Shown here: piece after piece, positions 1-8,070 of the stretch | How positions within the stretch are numbered: the stretch's first letter is position 1 | Layout: each line of letters begins with the position of its first letter | Assembly (NCBI GenBank): GCA_023426265.1 | Contig: JAFABA010000057.1 | Location: forward strand, 1-23,995 | Reading direction: 5' to 3' | Origin: Bacillota bacterium | GTDB lineage: Bacteria > Bacillota > Clostridia > Christensenellales > CAG-138 | Length of the DNA: 23,995 nucleotides | Notes under the pieces: model-generated | What the model was told of the DNA's origin: nothing | Database searches by the model: none | The model's input: the letters and a program-made list of their open reading frames with translations, nothing else | Made by a program: the position numbers and the translations under genes

Positions 1-28
1 GCTTTTTTATAGCTTTCGCTGTAGCTTT

Positions 29-1477
29 TCATACTGCCGCTCCCTGTTCGGTCACCGCCCCGATCTTGACGTCGAATTTGTTCTTGCCCCGCTGCTTCGG
101 CGTTTCGGAGGGGTACTCCCCGGTAAAGCAGGCGGCGCAAAAGCCAAGGCTCGTATGGTCCGCAAGCTTGGTCACATTGCTTGCGCTTAAAAAGCCGATT
201 GTGTCGACGCCGAGCATCTCCTTCATTTCCTCCTCGGTATGGTTCCACGCGATCAGCTTCTCCTGCGAATCGATATCCGTTCCGTAATAGCAGGGGTACA
301 GGAATTTAGGCGCGGAGGACCTGAGGTGTACCTCCTTTGCCCCCGCCTCGCGCAGCAGCCGCACGATACGGGCGGACGTGGTGCCACGCACGATGGAATC
401 ATCGATCAGCACCACTCGCTTTCCCGCGACGGTGGCAGCTATTGGGTTCAATTTGATGCGCACCTGATCTTCCCGTCCTGCCTGGGTGGGCTGTATGAAG
501 GTACGGCCGATGTATTTATTTTTGATAAAGCCTATGCCGTACGGGATGCCGGATTGGCGCGCGTAGCCGATCGCGGCGTCGATACCCGAATCCGGCACGC
601 CGACCACGACGTCCGCCTGCACCGGATGTTCGAGCGCCAGGAATGCCCCCGCACGCTGCCGGGCAGTTTGCACGCTGCTGCCGTCTATCACGCTGTCCGG
701 TCGGGCAAAGTAGATGAGTTCAAACACGCACAACGACGTTTTTTGCGTGTTGCAATGCTCGGTGATGCTACTAAGCCCGTTTGCGTCAGCTACCACGATT
801 TCGCCGGGCAGCACGTCCCGCACAAAGCTTGCCCCGATACTCATGAGGGCACAGCTTTCCGAGGCGAAGACATGGCTTTCCCCCAAGCGGCCGATGCACA
901 GCGGCCGGAAGCCCATGGGATCCCGCACGGCAATGAGCTTCGTAGGCGAGAGTATCACCAGCGAATACGCGCCCTTGAGGCGGTACATGGCCTTTGAAAC
1001 CGCCGCCTCAATGGAGGGCGCGCTCAACCGTTCCTTGGTGACGATGTAGGCGATGACTTCGCTGTCGCTGGTAGAATGGAATATGGAGCCCGCAAGCTCG
1101 AGTTCCTCCCGCAACTGCGCATCGTTTGTGAGGTTGCCGTTGTGCGCGAGCGCCATGCGGCCCTTGACATGGTTGATAACAAGCGGCTGCGCATTTAACC
1201 GCGCGTCGTTTCCGGTGGTGCCGTAGCGCACATGGCCGATCGCCATTTTCCCCCGGCCCAGCTTTTTGAGCGTATCCGTATGGAACACTTCGTTGACCAG
1301 GCCCGCGTCCCGGTAAGCGGTGATGAGTCCGTCGTCGTTTACCGCGATGCCGCAGCTTTCCTGCCCGCGGTGCTGCAGCGCGTAAAGCGCGTAGTACGCA
1401 GGGGAGGCGACGTCCTCTCCCCCAGATTTACTGTATATGCCAAACAGGCCGCATTCCTCGTGCAATTCGTTATACAT
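29..1477 (-). CDS. purF: Amidophosphoribosyltransferase (glutamine PRPP amidotransferase)
   Basis: This enzyme catalyses the first committed step of purine synthesis, turning PRPP and glutamine into 5-phosphoribosylamine in the cytoplasm. The 482-residue protein starts with an eight-residue propeptide before Cys9 (ECGLFGI), the N-terminal nucleophile of class II glutamine amidotransferases. The phosphoribosyltransferase half carries the PRPP loop VVLIDDSIVRGTTS at about residues 355-368. Cys250, Cys396, Cys447 and Cys450 match the four ligands of the 4Fe-4S cluster in the Bacillus subtilis-type enzyme, so this is the oxygen-sensitive, propeptide-bearing class. The ATG lies 10 nt after the purC stop, with AAAGG upstream, so it is the third gene of a purE-purC-purF operon. 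The stop is 28 bp from the window edge, and further pur genes may follow outside. Confidence 0.97.
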   Translation of the reverse strand: MYNELHEECGLFGIYSKSGGEDVASPAYYALYALQHRGQESCGIAVNDDGLITAYRDAGLVNEVFHTDTLKKLGRGKMAIGHVRYGTTGNDARLNAQPLVINHVKGRMALAHNGNLTNDAQLREELELAGSIFHSTSDSEVIAYIVTKERLSAPSIEAAVSKAMYRLKGAYSLVILSPTKLIAVRDPMGFRPLCIGRLGESHVFASESCALMSIGASFVRDVLPGEIVVADANGLSSITEHCNTQKTSLCVFELIYFARPDSVIDGSSVQTARQRAGAFLALEHPVQADVVVGVPDSGIDAAIGYARQSGIPYGIGFIKNKYIGRTFIQPTQAGREDQVRIKLNPIAATVAGKRVVLIDDSIVRGTTSARIVRLLREAGAKEVHLRSSAPKFLYPCYYGTDIDSQEKLIAWNHTEEEMKEMLGVDTIGFLSASNVTKLADHTSLGFCAACFTGEYPSETPKQRGKNKFDVKIGAVTEQGAAV

Positions 1478-1487
1478 GGGATGACCT

Positions 1488-2198
1488 TTACTCGCCCATC
1501 AGGCGCCTGCGGATTTCGATATACGCGTCCTCCACCTCGCCAAGGTCGCGCCGGAAGCGGTCCTTATCAAGCTTCTTTTTTGTGGCGCTGTCCCAGAAGC
1601 GGCAGGTATCCGGGGAAATCTCATCGGCAAGCAGCAACTCTCCTTCGGCTGTCTTGCCGAACTCCAGCTTGAAATCCACCAGTTCGATGCCGACGGATTG
1701 CAGGTGCCTAGTCAGAATTCCGTTGATCTTAAAGGAGTACCGCGCGATCAGTTCCAATTCTTCCGGCGTGGCAAGCTCCAAGGCGAATATGTGGTATTCG
1801 TTCACCATCGGGTCGCCAAGCGCGTCGTCCTTGTAGCAGTATTCCAGCACCGTACGCTTCATGGGCGTGCCTTCGGGCAGGCCCAAGCGCTTGCTTAAGG
1901 AACCCGCGGCGATGTTGCGCACGATGACTTCGAGCGGCACAATGCGCACTTTTTTCACCAGCGTTTCGGTATCCGAAAGCTCTTTCATGAAATGGGTGGG
2001 AATGCCCTCTTTTTCCAAGAGCTGCATCAGGTTGTTGGTGACTCGGTTGTTGATGGCGCCCTTCCCCAGTATGGTGCCGCGCTTTTCGCCGTTAAAAGCG
2101 GTGGCGTCGTCCTTGTAGGAGACGATGCAGAGTGAGTCGTCCGCCGTTGCATACACTTTTTTTGCTTTGCCTTCATAAAGCTGCCTGGTCTTTTCCAT
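1488..2198 (-). CDS. purC: Phosphoribosylaminoimidazole-succinocarboxamide synthase (SAICAR synthetase)
   Basis: SAICAR synthetase joins CAIR and aspartate using ATP, the step after PurE in purine synthesis. At 236 residues it has the normal length of the compact bacterial form. Visible family signatures are the N-terminal LYEGKAKKVY ATP-binding segment (residues 7-16), DFKLEFG at 175-181 and ADEISPDTCR at 191-200. The ATG is preceded by AAGGAG at a good distance. It lies 64 nt downstream of purE and 10 nt upstream of purF in the same direction, so the three are almost certainly cotranscribed. Nothing is truncated or unusual. Confidence 0.97.
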   Translation of the reverse strand: MEKTRQLYEGKAKKVYATADDSLCIVSYKDDATAFNGEKRGTILGKGAINNRVTNNLMQLLEKEGIPTHFMKELSDTETLVKKVRIVPLEVIVRNIAAGSLSKRLGLPEGTPMKRTVLEYCYKDDALGDPMVNEYHIFALELATPEELELIARYSFKINGILTRHLQSVGIELVDFKLEFGKTAEGELLLADEISPDTCRFWDSATKKKLDKDRFRRDLGEVEDAYIEIRRRLMGE

Positions 2199-2262
2199 AT
2201 TCCATTCTCCTTAAAAAGTATCGTCTCAGCATAAAACAGGACCGGGGAATGCTCCCTGGCCC

Positions 2263-2754
2263 TTAAAAATACCGTTCCTGCATGGCCTGATCTTTTTCCG
2301 TGGCGGTACGCTCCATTTCGCCGCGCTGTGCGGCAAGCTTGATAAAAAGCGTCCTATCCTCCAGCGCGAGCATCTGCGCCGCAAGTATGGCGGCGTTTTG
2401 CGCGCCGTTGATGGCTACGGTTGCGACAGGCACGCCCGCGGGCATCTGCACGGTGGAAAGCAGCGCATCCAAGCCGTCCAGCGCGCTCGCCCGCACCGGG
2501 ATGCCGATAACGGGCAACAGCGAATTTGCCGCCATTGCACCCGCAAGGTGCGCCGCCTTGCCCGCCGCCGCTATGATGACGCCAAAGCCGTTTTCCATGG
2601 CGTTTTGTGCAAACTGTGCAGCCTGATTTGGCGTGCGGTGGGCGGAAAGCACGCGAACTTCAAGCGGGATTTCCAGTTTGCGCAGCATTTCTATGGCGGG
2701 CTCGAGTACATTTAGATCGCTGTCGCTGCCCATCACAAGGGCGACTTTTTGCAT
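2263..2754 (-). CDS. purE: N5-carboxyaminoimidazole ribonucleotide mutase, PurE class I
   Basis: PurE converts N5-CAIR to CAIR in purine biosynthesis. The 163-residue protein shows the N-terminal GSDSDL nucleotide-binding motif (about residues 9-14) and the SAHRTP motif near 37-42 that carries the catalytic histidine of the class I family. I start it at the ATG at 2754 because GGAG lies 9 nt upstream; an in-frame TTG five codons earlier overlaps that ribosome binding site and is unlikely to be used. It is the first gene of the purE-purC-purF run and follows a good promoter. PurE class I normally needs PurK to make N5-CAIR; no purK is in this window. Confidence 0.95.
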   Translation of the reverse strand: MQKVALVMGSDSDLNVLEPAIEMLRKLEIPLEVRVLSAHRTPNQAAQFAQNAMENGFGVIIAAAGKAAHLAGAMAANSLLPVIGIPVRASALDGLDALLSTVQMPAGVPVATVAINGAQNAAILAAQMLALEDRTLFIKLAAQRGEMERTATEKDQAMQERYF

Positions 2755-2765
2755 ACGCTTTTTCT

Positions 2766-2841
2766 CCAAATGTTCGTGTTTCTATGCATATACTAATATA
2801 TATTGCTCTGTTCCCGCTTATAATACATCGTATTTGGAACA
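2766..2841 (-). promoter_or_regulatory. Candidate operator sites around the pur promoter (PurBox-like)
   Basis: Two signals are visible. TGTTCC (2809-2814) and GGAACA (2836-2841) form a perfect 6-bp inverted repeat with a 21-nt gap flanking the -10 element. A CGAACATTT motif on the minus strand (2767-2775), just before the purE ribosome binding site, resembles the CGAAC core of the PurBox bound by PurR of Gram-positive bacteria. Assignment to a regulator is inference; no second PurBox in the classical spacing is evident. Confidence 0.3.
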
Positions 2842-2848
2842 TTATCAA
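2820..2848 (-). promoter_or_regulatory. Promoter of the purE-purC-purF operon
   Basis: On the minus strand a TTGATA -35 (2843-2848) and a TATTAT -10 (2820-2825) are separated by exactly 17 nt. An AT-rich run with several A/T tracts lies just upstream (2850-2900) and could act as an UP element. The expected leader to the purE ATG is about 60 nt, too short for a purine riboswitch. Confidence 0.7.
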
Positions 2849-2907
2849 GCTTATTTTATTTAATATACGAAAATTTTCTTTTAGCAAGGCTGTATTTTTT
2901 GCATGAA

Positions 2908-3082
2908 AGAGCCGCCGTATAATACGGCGGCTCTGGTTGTCACCATTCGTTTGTCATTCTGAGCCGAAGGCGAAGAATCTGACTCTCGCTAGAAACCTTC
3001 AATATAGGCGCTTCAAGATCCTTCGCTTTGCTCAGGATGATTTTTGATGAGGTTTAGCCGCCGTGAAATCACGGCGGCTAAA
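2908..3082. repeat. Palindromic hairpin-rich intergenic element between purE and dnaJ
   Basis: This fills most of the 2755-3095 gap. It has three nested parts. A 13-bp perfect palindrome lies at 2908-2934, with a 14-bp one at 3053-3082 (arms 3053-3066 and 3069-3082); both contain the same agccgccgt/acggcggct core. Between them is an imperfect 25-27 nt inverted repeat (2954-2980 with 3016-3040) of the tcattctgagc...gcgaagaatct type, a motif that I recognise as recurring between genes in many bacterial genomes. Neither terminal hairpin has a proper T-tract, so they are not ordinary terminators, although they may still act on the dnaJ or pur transcript ends. Confidence 0.6.
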
Positions 3083-3095
3083 ATGTTGGTTTAAA

Positions 3096-4256
3096 TTATT
3101 CGTTGTTGAGCGCGTCCTTCACCTTGTCGAATATGCTCTTCTTGGGATTGGGCCTGTGCTGTTCGCCTTGCACCGGGTTCTCCCCGAGCGTTTCGGCAAA
3201 TGCGCGCAGCAGGTGCTTCTGGTCGTCTGTTAAGCGCTTGGGCACCTCGATATCGATCTTAACCATAAGGTCGCCCTTTTCCTTGCTCCTGAGGCGCTGG
3301 ATTCCCTGCTCCCTCATGCGGAACGTGGTGCCGGGCTGCGTACCTTCCGGCACAGAATATTTGACGCTGCCCGTAAGCGTGGGTACCGTGATCTCCCCGC
3401 CCAGGGCCGCCGTGATATACGAAATCTTCAGATCCAGGAACAGATCCGCGCCGTTTCTGCGGAACAGCTTATGCGGCTTGACGCGGACGAGCACGTACAA
3501 ATCGCCGCTCGGGCCGCCGCGGTACCCGGCTTCCCCTTCGCCCGAAAGGCTCAATGTCTGGCCGTCGTCGATGCCGGCGGGAATATTCACCACCACGCGG
3601 CTGGTCTTTTTTACCCGGCCATGGCCGTGGCAATCCAGGCACGGCTCCTTGATGATCTGCCCCGTGCCGCCGCAGGCCGAGCAGGGGCGCACGGTGGTAA
3701 AGGAGCCGAGCATGGTATTCTGCTGCACGCGTACCTGGCCCGAGCCGCCGCAGGTGGTGCAGCGCTCCGGCCTTGTGCCGGGCTTTGCGCCCGAGCCGCC
3801 GCAGGAACCGCAGTTTTGTTCGCGCGGTACAAGTATTTCGCGCTTTGCGCCAAACGCCGCGTCCTCAAACGAGATGGTAAGCGTATATTTGAGGCTGTTT
3901 CCCGCGACGGGGCCGGTGGTATCCCGGCCGGAAAACCCGCCGCCGAACATGGTTTCGAATATATCGGAAAATCCGCCAAAGCCCGAAAACGGGTTGCCGG
4001 AATATCCGCCACCGCCGCCAGCGGCCGGATCGAACGCGGCATGGCCGAACTGATCATACTGCGCGCGCTTTTTCGGGTCGCTCAATACCTCCGCGGCCTC
4101 GTTGAGTTCCTTGAACCTCGCTTCCGCATCCTTATCTCCCGGATGCAGATCCGGATGGCAGGACTTGGCCTGTTTCCGGAACGCGCTTTTGATATCGCTT
4201 TCGGAGGCGTTTTTCTCAACGCCCAATACTTCATAATAATCGCGTTTATTCGCCAA
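3096..4256 (-). CDS. dnaJ: Chaperone protein DnaJ (Hsp40)
   Basis: DnaJ is the co-chaperone that delivers unfolded proteins to DnaK and stimulates its ATPase. The 386-residue product contains, in order, a J domain with the HPD motif (residues 34-36), a Gly/Phe-rich linker (about 75-115), four CxxCxGxG zinc-binding repeats (about 149-213) and the C-terminal substrate-binding region. I chose the TTG start at 4256 because the protein then begins MANKRDYYEVLG, as usual for the family, with a GGGAGAGG ribosome binding site just upstream. Another TTG at 4286 would add ten atypical residues and coincides with the predicted transcription start. It follows dnaK, but a terminator lies between them, so it may be partly independent. 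Confidence 0.95.
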   Translation of the reverse strand: MANKRDYYEVLGVEKNASESDIKSAFRKQAKSCHPDLHPGDKDAEARFKELNEAAEVLSDPKKRAQYDQFGHAAFDPAAGGGGGYSGNPFSGFGGFSDIFETMFGGGFSGRDTTGPVAGNSLKYTLTISFEDAAFGAKREILVPREQNCGSCGGSGAKPGTRPERCTTCGGSGQVRVQQNTMLGSFTTVRPCSACGGTGQIIKEPCLDCHGHGRVKKTSRVVVNIPAGIDDGQTLSLSGEGEAGYRGGPSGDLYVLVRVKPHKLFRRNGADLFLDLKISYITAALGGEITVPTLTGSVKYSVPEGTQPGTTFRMREQGIQRLRSKEKGDLMVKIDIEVPKRLTDDQKHLLRAFAETLGENPVQGEQHRPNPKKSIFDKVKDALNNE

Positions 4257-4291
4257 AGGACATCCCTCTCCCCCAAGCTTCGTCAAGGCCC

Positions 4292-4299
4292 ATTATAAC
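4292..4299 (-). promoter_or_regulatory. Extended -10 promoter upstream of dnaJ
   Basis: On the minus strand TGTTATAAT is a perfect TATAAT (plus-strand 4292-4297) with the TGn extension; there is no convincing -35 at 17 nt. It lies downstream of the dnaK terminator and would start transcription about 30 nt before the TTG start of dnaJ. This suggests a dnaJ transcript outside direct CIRCE control. Confidence 0.45.
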
Positions 4300-4340
4300 A
4301 AAAGCGGAGCCGTATCGCATGTAGTAAATAATTCTCATGA

Positions 4341-4366
4341 AAAGGGGCGGGCTTTTGACCCGCCCC
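4341..4366 (-). terminator. Intrinsic terminator after dnaK
   Basis: An 8-bp all-GC stem, GGGGCGGG with CCCGCCCC (arms 4359-4366 and 4344-4351 read on the minus strand), has a 7-nt loop and is followed by TTTT. It lies 18 nt after the dnaK stop and upstream of dnaJ, so it should end or reduce the hrcA-grpE-dnaK transcript. Confidence 0.75.
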
Positions 4367-4384
4367 AGCCTTCATATACTATGC

Positions 4385-6220
4385 TTACTTCTTGTCGTCG
4401 TCCACAACTTCGTAGTCGGCGTCCACGACGGTATCGTCATGCGGAGCGCCGCCGCCAGCGGCCTGGCCGGGGTTCGCCTGTTGGTCCTGCTGGGCCTGCT
4501 GATAGATCTTGCCGAATACCTCATAGGAGACTTCGGTCAGCTTTTCGGAAGCGGTCTTGATCATGGTGCTGTCCGTGCCTTCAAGCGTCTTCCTCAAATC
4601 CGAGAGCGCGGCCTCGATCTTGCTCTTGTCGTCGGAGGAAACCTTATCGCCCAGCTCTTTAAGCGTCTTTTCAGTGGTGTAGACGAGCTGGTCCGCATGG
4701 TTGCGGGTCTCGACCTCTTCCTTGCGCTTCTTGTCCTCGCCCGCAAACCGTTCGGCTTCGTTGACGGCGCGCTTGATCTCATCCTCGTTGAGGTTGGTGG
4801 AAGCAGTGATCGTCACCTTCTGCTCGTGGCCGGTGCCAAGGTCCTTCGCGCTGACGTGCACAATGCCGTTTGCGTCGATATCGAACGTAACCTCGATCTG
4901 CGGCACGCCGCGGGGCGCGGGCGCGATACCCGCAAGCTGGAAGCGGCCCAACGTCTTATTGTACTGCGCCATTTCGCGCTCGCCCTGCAATACATGGACT
5001 TCAACAGAGGTCTGGCCGTCCGCCGCGGTGGAGAATATCTGGCTCTTTTTGGTGGGGATGGTGGTGTTGCGGTCAATAAGCCTGGTGAACACGCCGCCCA
5101 CGGTCTCAATGCCCAGGGACAACGGCGTGACGTCGAGCAGCAGAATATCCTTGACCTCGCCGCCCAATACGCCCGCCTGGATAGCGGCACCAATGGCGAC
5201 GCACTCGTCCGGATTGATGCCCTTGAAGGGGTCTTTGCCGGTTACGCTCTTGACCATTTCCTGCACCATGGGGATACGGCTGGAGCCGCCCACCAGGATG
5301 ACCTTATCGATCTTTTCCGAGGAGAGGTTCGCGTCCCGCAGGGCCTTGAACATGCAATCCTTGGTCTTATCCACATAATCGGAAATCAGCTCGTTGAACT
5401 TCGCGCGGGTCAGCGTCATTTCCAGATGCCTGGGGCCGGAAGCGTCCATGGTGATGAACGGCAGGTTGATATCCGAGGATACCACGCCGGAAAGCTCGAT
5501 CTTGGCCTTTTCCGCGGCTTCCTTCAAACGCTGGAGCGCCTTGCGGTCGTTCCTTAAATCGATGCCGGTTTCCTTCCTGTATTCGGCAGCGATATAGTCC
5601 ATGACGCGCTGGTCAAAATCGTCGCCGCCCAGGCGGTTGTCGCCGTTGGTGGCGAGCACCTCGAACACACCGTCGCCAATCTCCAATATGGAGACGTCAA
5701 ACGTACCGCCGCCCAAGTCGTAGACGAGTATTTTCTGGTTGACTTCCTTATCCATGCCGTAAGCAAGGGAAGCCGCGGTGGGTTCGTTGATGATGCGCAG
5801 CACCTCCAGGCCCGCGATACGGCCCGCGTCCTTGGTGGCCTGGCGCTGGCTGTCGCTGAAATATGCCGGAACGGTAATGACCGCCTGCGTGATGGTCTCG
5901 CCCAGGTACGCTTCCGCATCCTGCTTGAGCTTGCGCAAAATCATTGCGGAAATTTCCTGCGGCGTATAATCCTTGCCGTCCACATGCACCTTGTGGGAGG
6001 TGCCCATCTCGCGCTTGATGGATGAAATGGTGCGCTCAGGGTTCGTGATGGCCTGGCGCTTTGCGACCTGGCCCACCAGACGCTCCTGGTCCTTGAACGC
6101 TACGACGGAAGGCGTGGTACGCGCGCCCTCCGCATTGGGGATAACAACGGGTTCCCCACCTTCGAGCACTGCAACGCAAGAATTGGTGGTGCCCAAGTCA
6201 ATACCGATAATTTTGCCCAT
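4385..6220 (-). CDS. dnaK: Chaperone protein DnaK (Hsp70)
   Basis: This is the ATP-dependent Hsp70 chaperone that works with DnaJ and GrpE in protein folding and stress survival. The 611-residue length is typical of Gram-positive DnaK. The protein opens MGKIIGIDLGTTNSCVAV, the phosphate-binding loop of the Hsp70 ATPase domain, and also shows the IDLGTTNS, VYDLGGGTFDVS and ILVGGSSRIP family signatures, a substrate-binding domain, and a Gln/Gly-rich acidic tail ending EVVDDDKK. The ATG has GGAGGAG 8 nt upstream. It lies 86 nt after grpE in the same direction and is followed by a strong terminator. Confidence 0.98.
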   Translation of the reverse strand: MGKIIGIDLGTTNSCVAVLEGGEPVVIPNAEGARTTPSVVAFKDQERLVGQVAKRQAITNPERTISSIKREMGTSHKVHVDGKDYTPQEISAMILRKLKQDAEAYLGETITQAVITVPAYFSDSQRQATKDAGRIAGLEVLRIINEPTAASLAYGMDKEVNQKILVYDLGGGTFDVSILEIGDGVFEVLATNGDNRLGGDDFDQRVMDYIAAEYRKETGIDLRNDRKALQRLKEAAEKAKIELSGVVSSDINLPFITMDASGPRHLEMTLTRAKFNELISDYVDKTKDCMFKALRDANLSSEKIDKVILVGGSSRIPMVQEMVKSVTGKDPFKGINPDECVAIGAAIQAGVLGGEVKDILLLDVTPLSLGIETVGGVFTRLIDRNTTIPTKKSQIFSTAADGQTSVEVHVLQGEREMAQYNKTLGRFQLAGIAPAPRGVPQIEVTFDIDANGIVHVSAKDLGTGHEQKVTITASTNLNEDEIKRAVNEAERFAGEDKKRKEEVETRNHADQLVYTTEKTLKELGDKVSSDDKSKIEAALSDLRKTLEGTDSTMIKTASEKLTEVSYEVFGKIYQQAQQDQQANPGQAAGGGAPHDDTVVDADYEVVDDDKK

Positions 6221-6306
6221 GAATGATACTCCTCCTATAAATCAACCTGACTATTCCTTTTTATTCGATGCCGCGTTCTTGCGGCGTATGCACGACTCTT
6301 TTAGGG

Positions 6307-6900
6307 TTATTCCGCCACCTTGACCATGCTGTGCCGCAATATCCTGCCGTTCATTTCAAAGCCCTTCTGAAAGACCTCCAGTATTTCGCCGGATTGCTTC
6401 CCTTCAGAAGGTTCCTGCAGCACGGCGTTGTGCAGGTTGGGGTCGAACACGCCCTCCGCCGATATTTCCTGCAGCCCGAGTTTTGCGAGCGCGTCCAGAA
6501 GCGTGCGTTGCACCAGCTTGACGCCGTCCAAATAGCAGGGGTCCACGGTCTCCATGTTCAGAACGGCAAGATCCAGATTGTCTAAAGACGGAATGAGCGC
6601 CTTCACGCAATCCCGCATGCCCTCCTGGTAACTGTCCGCCTTCAATGTGGCGTTGCGCTTGCGATAGTTGTCAAAATCCGCCTGCAGGCGCTGCGCTAAA
6701 GCGATGGCTTCGTCCTTTTCCTTTTTCAACGCCTCAATGTGCGCTTTGACGGTATCGAATTCCGCCTTGCTCAGCTTGATGAACTCACCCTGTTCGTTCG
6801 CGGCGGTCTCTTCGGGCGTTTGCGCCTGCTCCGCCGCCTGATGGTTTACTATGGTTTCCTCCTGCATGGGTACCTCTTCGTTCGTGGTCTTTCTTGCCAT
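6307..6900 (-). CDS. grpE: Nucleotide exchange factor GrpE
   Basis: GrpE speeds ADP release from DnaK and so resets the chaperone cycle. The 197-residue product has an acidic, Gln/Glu-rich N-terminus, a long predicted coiled coil (about residues 40-90) containing the LQADFDNYRKR family motif, and a C-terminal beta domain. I start it at the ATG at 6900 (MARKTTNEE) because GGGAGGAA lies immediately upstream; a longer frame reaches 6951 but overlaps the end of hrcA and lacks a ribosome binding site. The gap to hrcA is 16 nt, so the two are cotranscribed. Confidence 0.95.
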   Translation of the reverse strand: MARKTTNEEVPMQEETIVNHQAAEQAQTPEETAANEQGEFIKLSKAEFDTVKAHIEALKKEKDEAIALAQRLQADFDNYRKRNATLKADSYQEGMRDCVKALIPSLDNLDLAVLNMETVDPCYLDGVKLVQRTLLDALAKLGLQEISAEGVFDPNLHNAVLQEPSEGKQSGEILEVFQKGFEMNGRILRHSMVKVAE

Positions 6901-6916
6901 AACTTCCTCCCGTTGG

Positions 6917-7960
6917 CTATTCAAGCCGGTCCTGTTCCAAAAGCCCGGCAAGGGCCTCTGAAAGACTCAGCTGCATGTATTCAAGTATCGAGAGCACGCG
7001 GCCATAGTGCATGCGTGTGGGCCCTATGATGCCGAACGAACCCATCGGCTCGTTGCCTATGCGGTAGGTCGCGGTGATCACGCTGCAATCCTTTAATTGA
7101 TCCGGTTCGTTTTCCTCCCCGATGGAGACGGAAAACTCCAGCCGCGAGGCTTTTTTGAGCATGCTATAGAGCGTATCCTTCCCTTCGATCGCGGCAAGGA
7201 AGCCCTTTACCTTGTTCATATCGCTGTACTCGGGATAGTGCAGGATGTTGGTGGCGCCGGAAAGCTCCACCTTCTGCGCGTTGCCGTGCACATGGCGCTC
7301 CAGCGCTTCCATTACGTTATGAAAGAACGTGCGCTCCGCGCTCATCTCTTCCCCCATGCCCAGCACTTCGTCCACCGCCACCTGGTCCAGCCGCATATCC
7401 CGCAGCATGTTGTTCAGGCGGGTGGAGAATTTATCCAAGTCCTGCGCGCCCATGCCTTCCGGCAGGCGCAGCATGACGTCGCGTATCATGCCGTTGTCGG
7501 CGATCAGTACCATTAAAACGCGCTCCGCGTTTAACTGCACCAACTGGATGTGTTTGATGCGCACCGTTTCAATCTGCGGCGCCATCACCATGGCCGTATA
7601 GCGCGTGATTTCCGAAAGCGCGGTGGCCGTCTGCCTCACCAGGCCTTCCACCTGATCCATACGGCTTGTAAAATAAGCGCGTATCATGCGGCGCTCCTGG
7701 TCGTTAAGCTGCGCGCGCTGCATCATGTGGTTGACATAGAGCCGGTACGCCTTGTTGGACGGTATGCGCCCGGCCGAGGTATGCGGCTGCTCCAGATATC
7801 CAAGCTCCTCCAAATCGCTCATTTCGTTGCGGATGGTTGCGGAGGAGACGTTAAAGTCCGCGCGTTTGGATATGGTACGGGAACCGACCGGCGCGGCCGT
7901 CATGATATAATCGTCTATAATCGCCTGCAAAATGCGCATTTTCCTTGCATCGAGTTCCAC
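6917..7960 (-). CDS. hrcA: Heat-inducible transcription repressor HrcA
   Basis: HrcA is the repressor of class I heat-shock genes; it binds the CIRCE operator and needs GroEL to stay active. The protein has an N-terminal winged-helix region (RKMRILQAIIDDYI, and SSATIRNEMSDLEELGYLEQPHTSAGRIPS with the conserved PHTSAGRIP segment) and a GAF-like C-terminal region. I chose the GTG at 7960 (347 residues) because GGGGG lies 8 nt upstream and the N-terminus then aligns with known HrcA starts; an ATG at 7981 gives 354 residues but has no ribosome binding site. It is the first gene of hrcA-grpE-dnaK, and the CIRCE in its leader implies autoregulation. Confidence 0.95.
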   Translation of the reverse strand: MELDARKMRILQAIIDDYIMTAAPVGSRTISKRADFNVSSATIRNEMSDLEELGYLEQPHTSAGRIPSNKAYRLYVNHMMQRAQLNDQERRMIRAYFTSRMDQVEGLVRQTATALSEITRYTAMVMAPQIETVRIKHIQLVQLNAERVLMVLIADNGMIRDVMLRLPEGMGAQDLDKFSTRLNNMLRDMRLDQVAVDEVLGMGEEMSAERTFFHNVMEALERHVHGNAQKVELSGATNILHYPEYSDMNKVKGFLAAIEGKDTLYSMLKKASRLEFSVSIGEENEPDQLKDCSVITATYRIGNEPMGSFGIIGPTRMHYGRVLSILEYMQLSLSEALAGLLEQDRLE

Positions 7961-8002
7961 TTGCCACGCCCCCTTTCCCATTGCTTTTGCTGTTTCAGGG
8001 TG

Positions 8003-8029
8003 TTAGCACTCTATATCATTGAGTGCTAA
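8003..8029. promoter_or_regulatory. CIRCE operator (HrcA binding site)
   Basis: TTAGCACTC (8003-8011), nine bases, then GAGTGCTAA (8021-8029): an exact match to the CIRCE consensus. It lies in the 5' leader between the hrcA promoter and its start codon, where HrcA binding would block the hrcA-grpE-dnaK operon. Confidence 0.98.
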
Positions 8030-8041
8030 ATCACTACAACT

Positions 8042-8070
8042 AAAATAGCACTCGCCATAGTCTTTGTCAA
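8042..8070 (-). promoter_or_regulatory. Promoter of the hrcA-grpE-dnaK operon
   Basis: A perfect TTGACA -35 (8065-8070) and TATTTT -10 (8042-8047) on the minus strand are spaced by 17 nt. Transcription should begin just upstream of CIRCE. The spacer carries GAGTGCTA (8046-8053), an extra half CIRCE site, and the -35 is inside an imperfect palindrome (8062-8099). Confidence 0.8.

Noticed and set aside
2755..2820. Purine riboswitch in the purE leader.
   Set aside because: The leader is only about 60 nt and no aptamer-like three-way junction is visible.
4337..5557. A 406-codon open frame on the plus strand opposite dnaK.
   Set aside because: GC-rich dnaK creates long antisense frames; no ribosome binding site or recognisable domain, while dnaK is unmistakable. 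The same applies to long frames opposite dnaJ, lepA and the flavoprotein.
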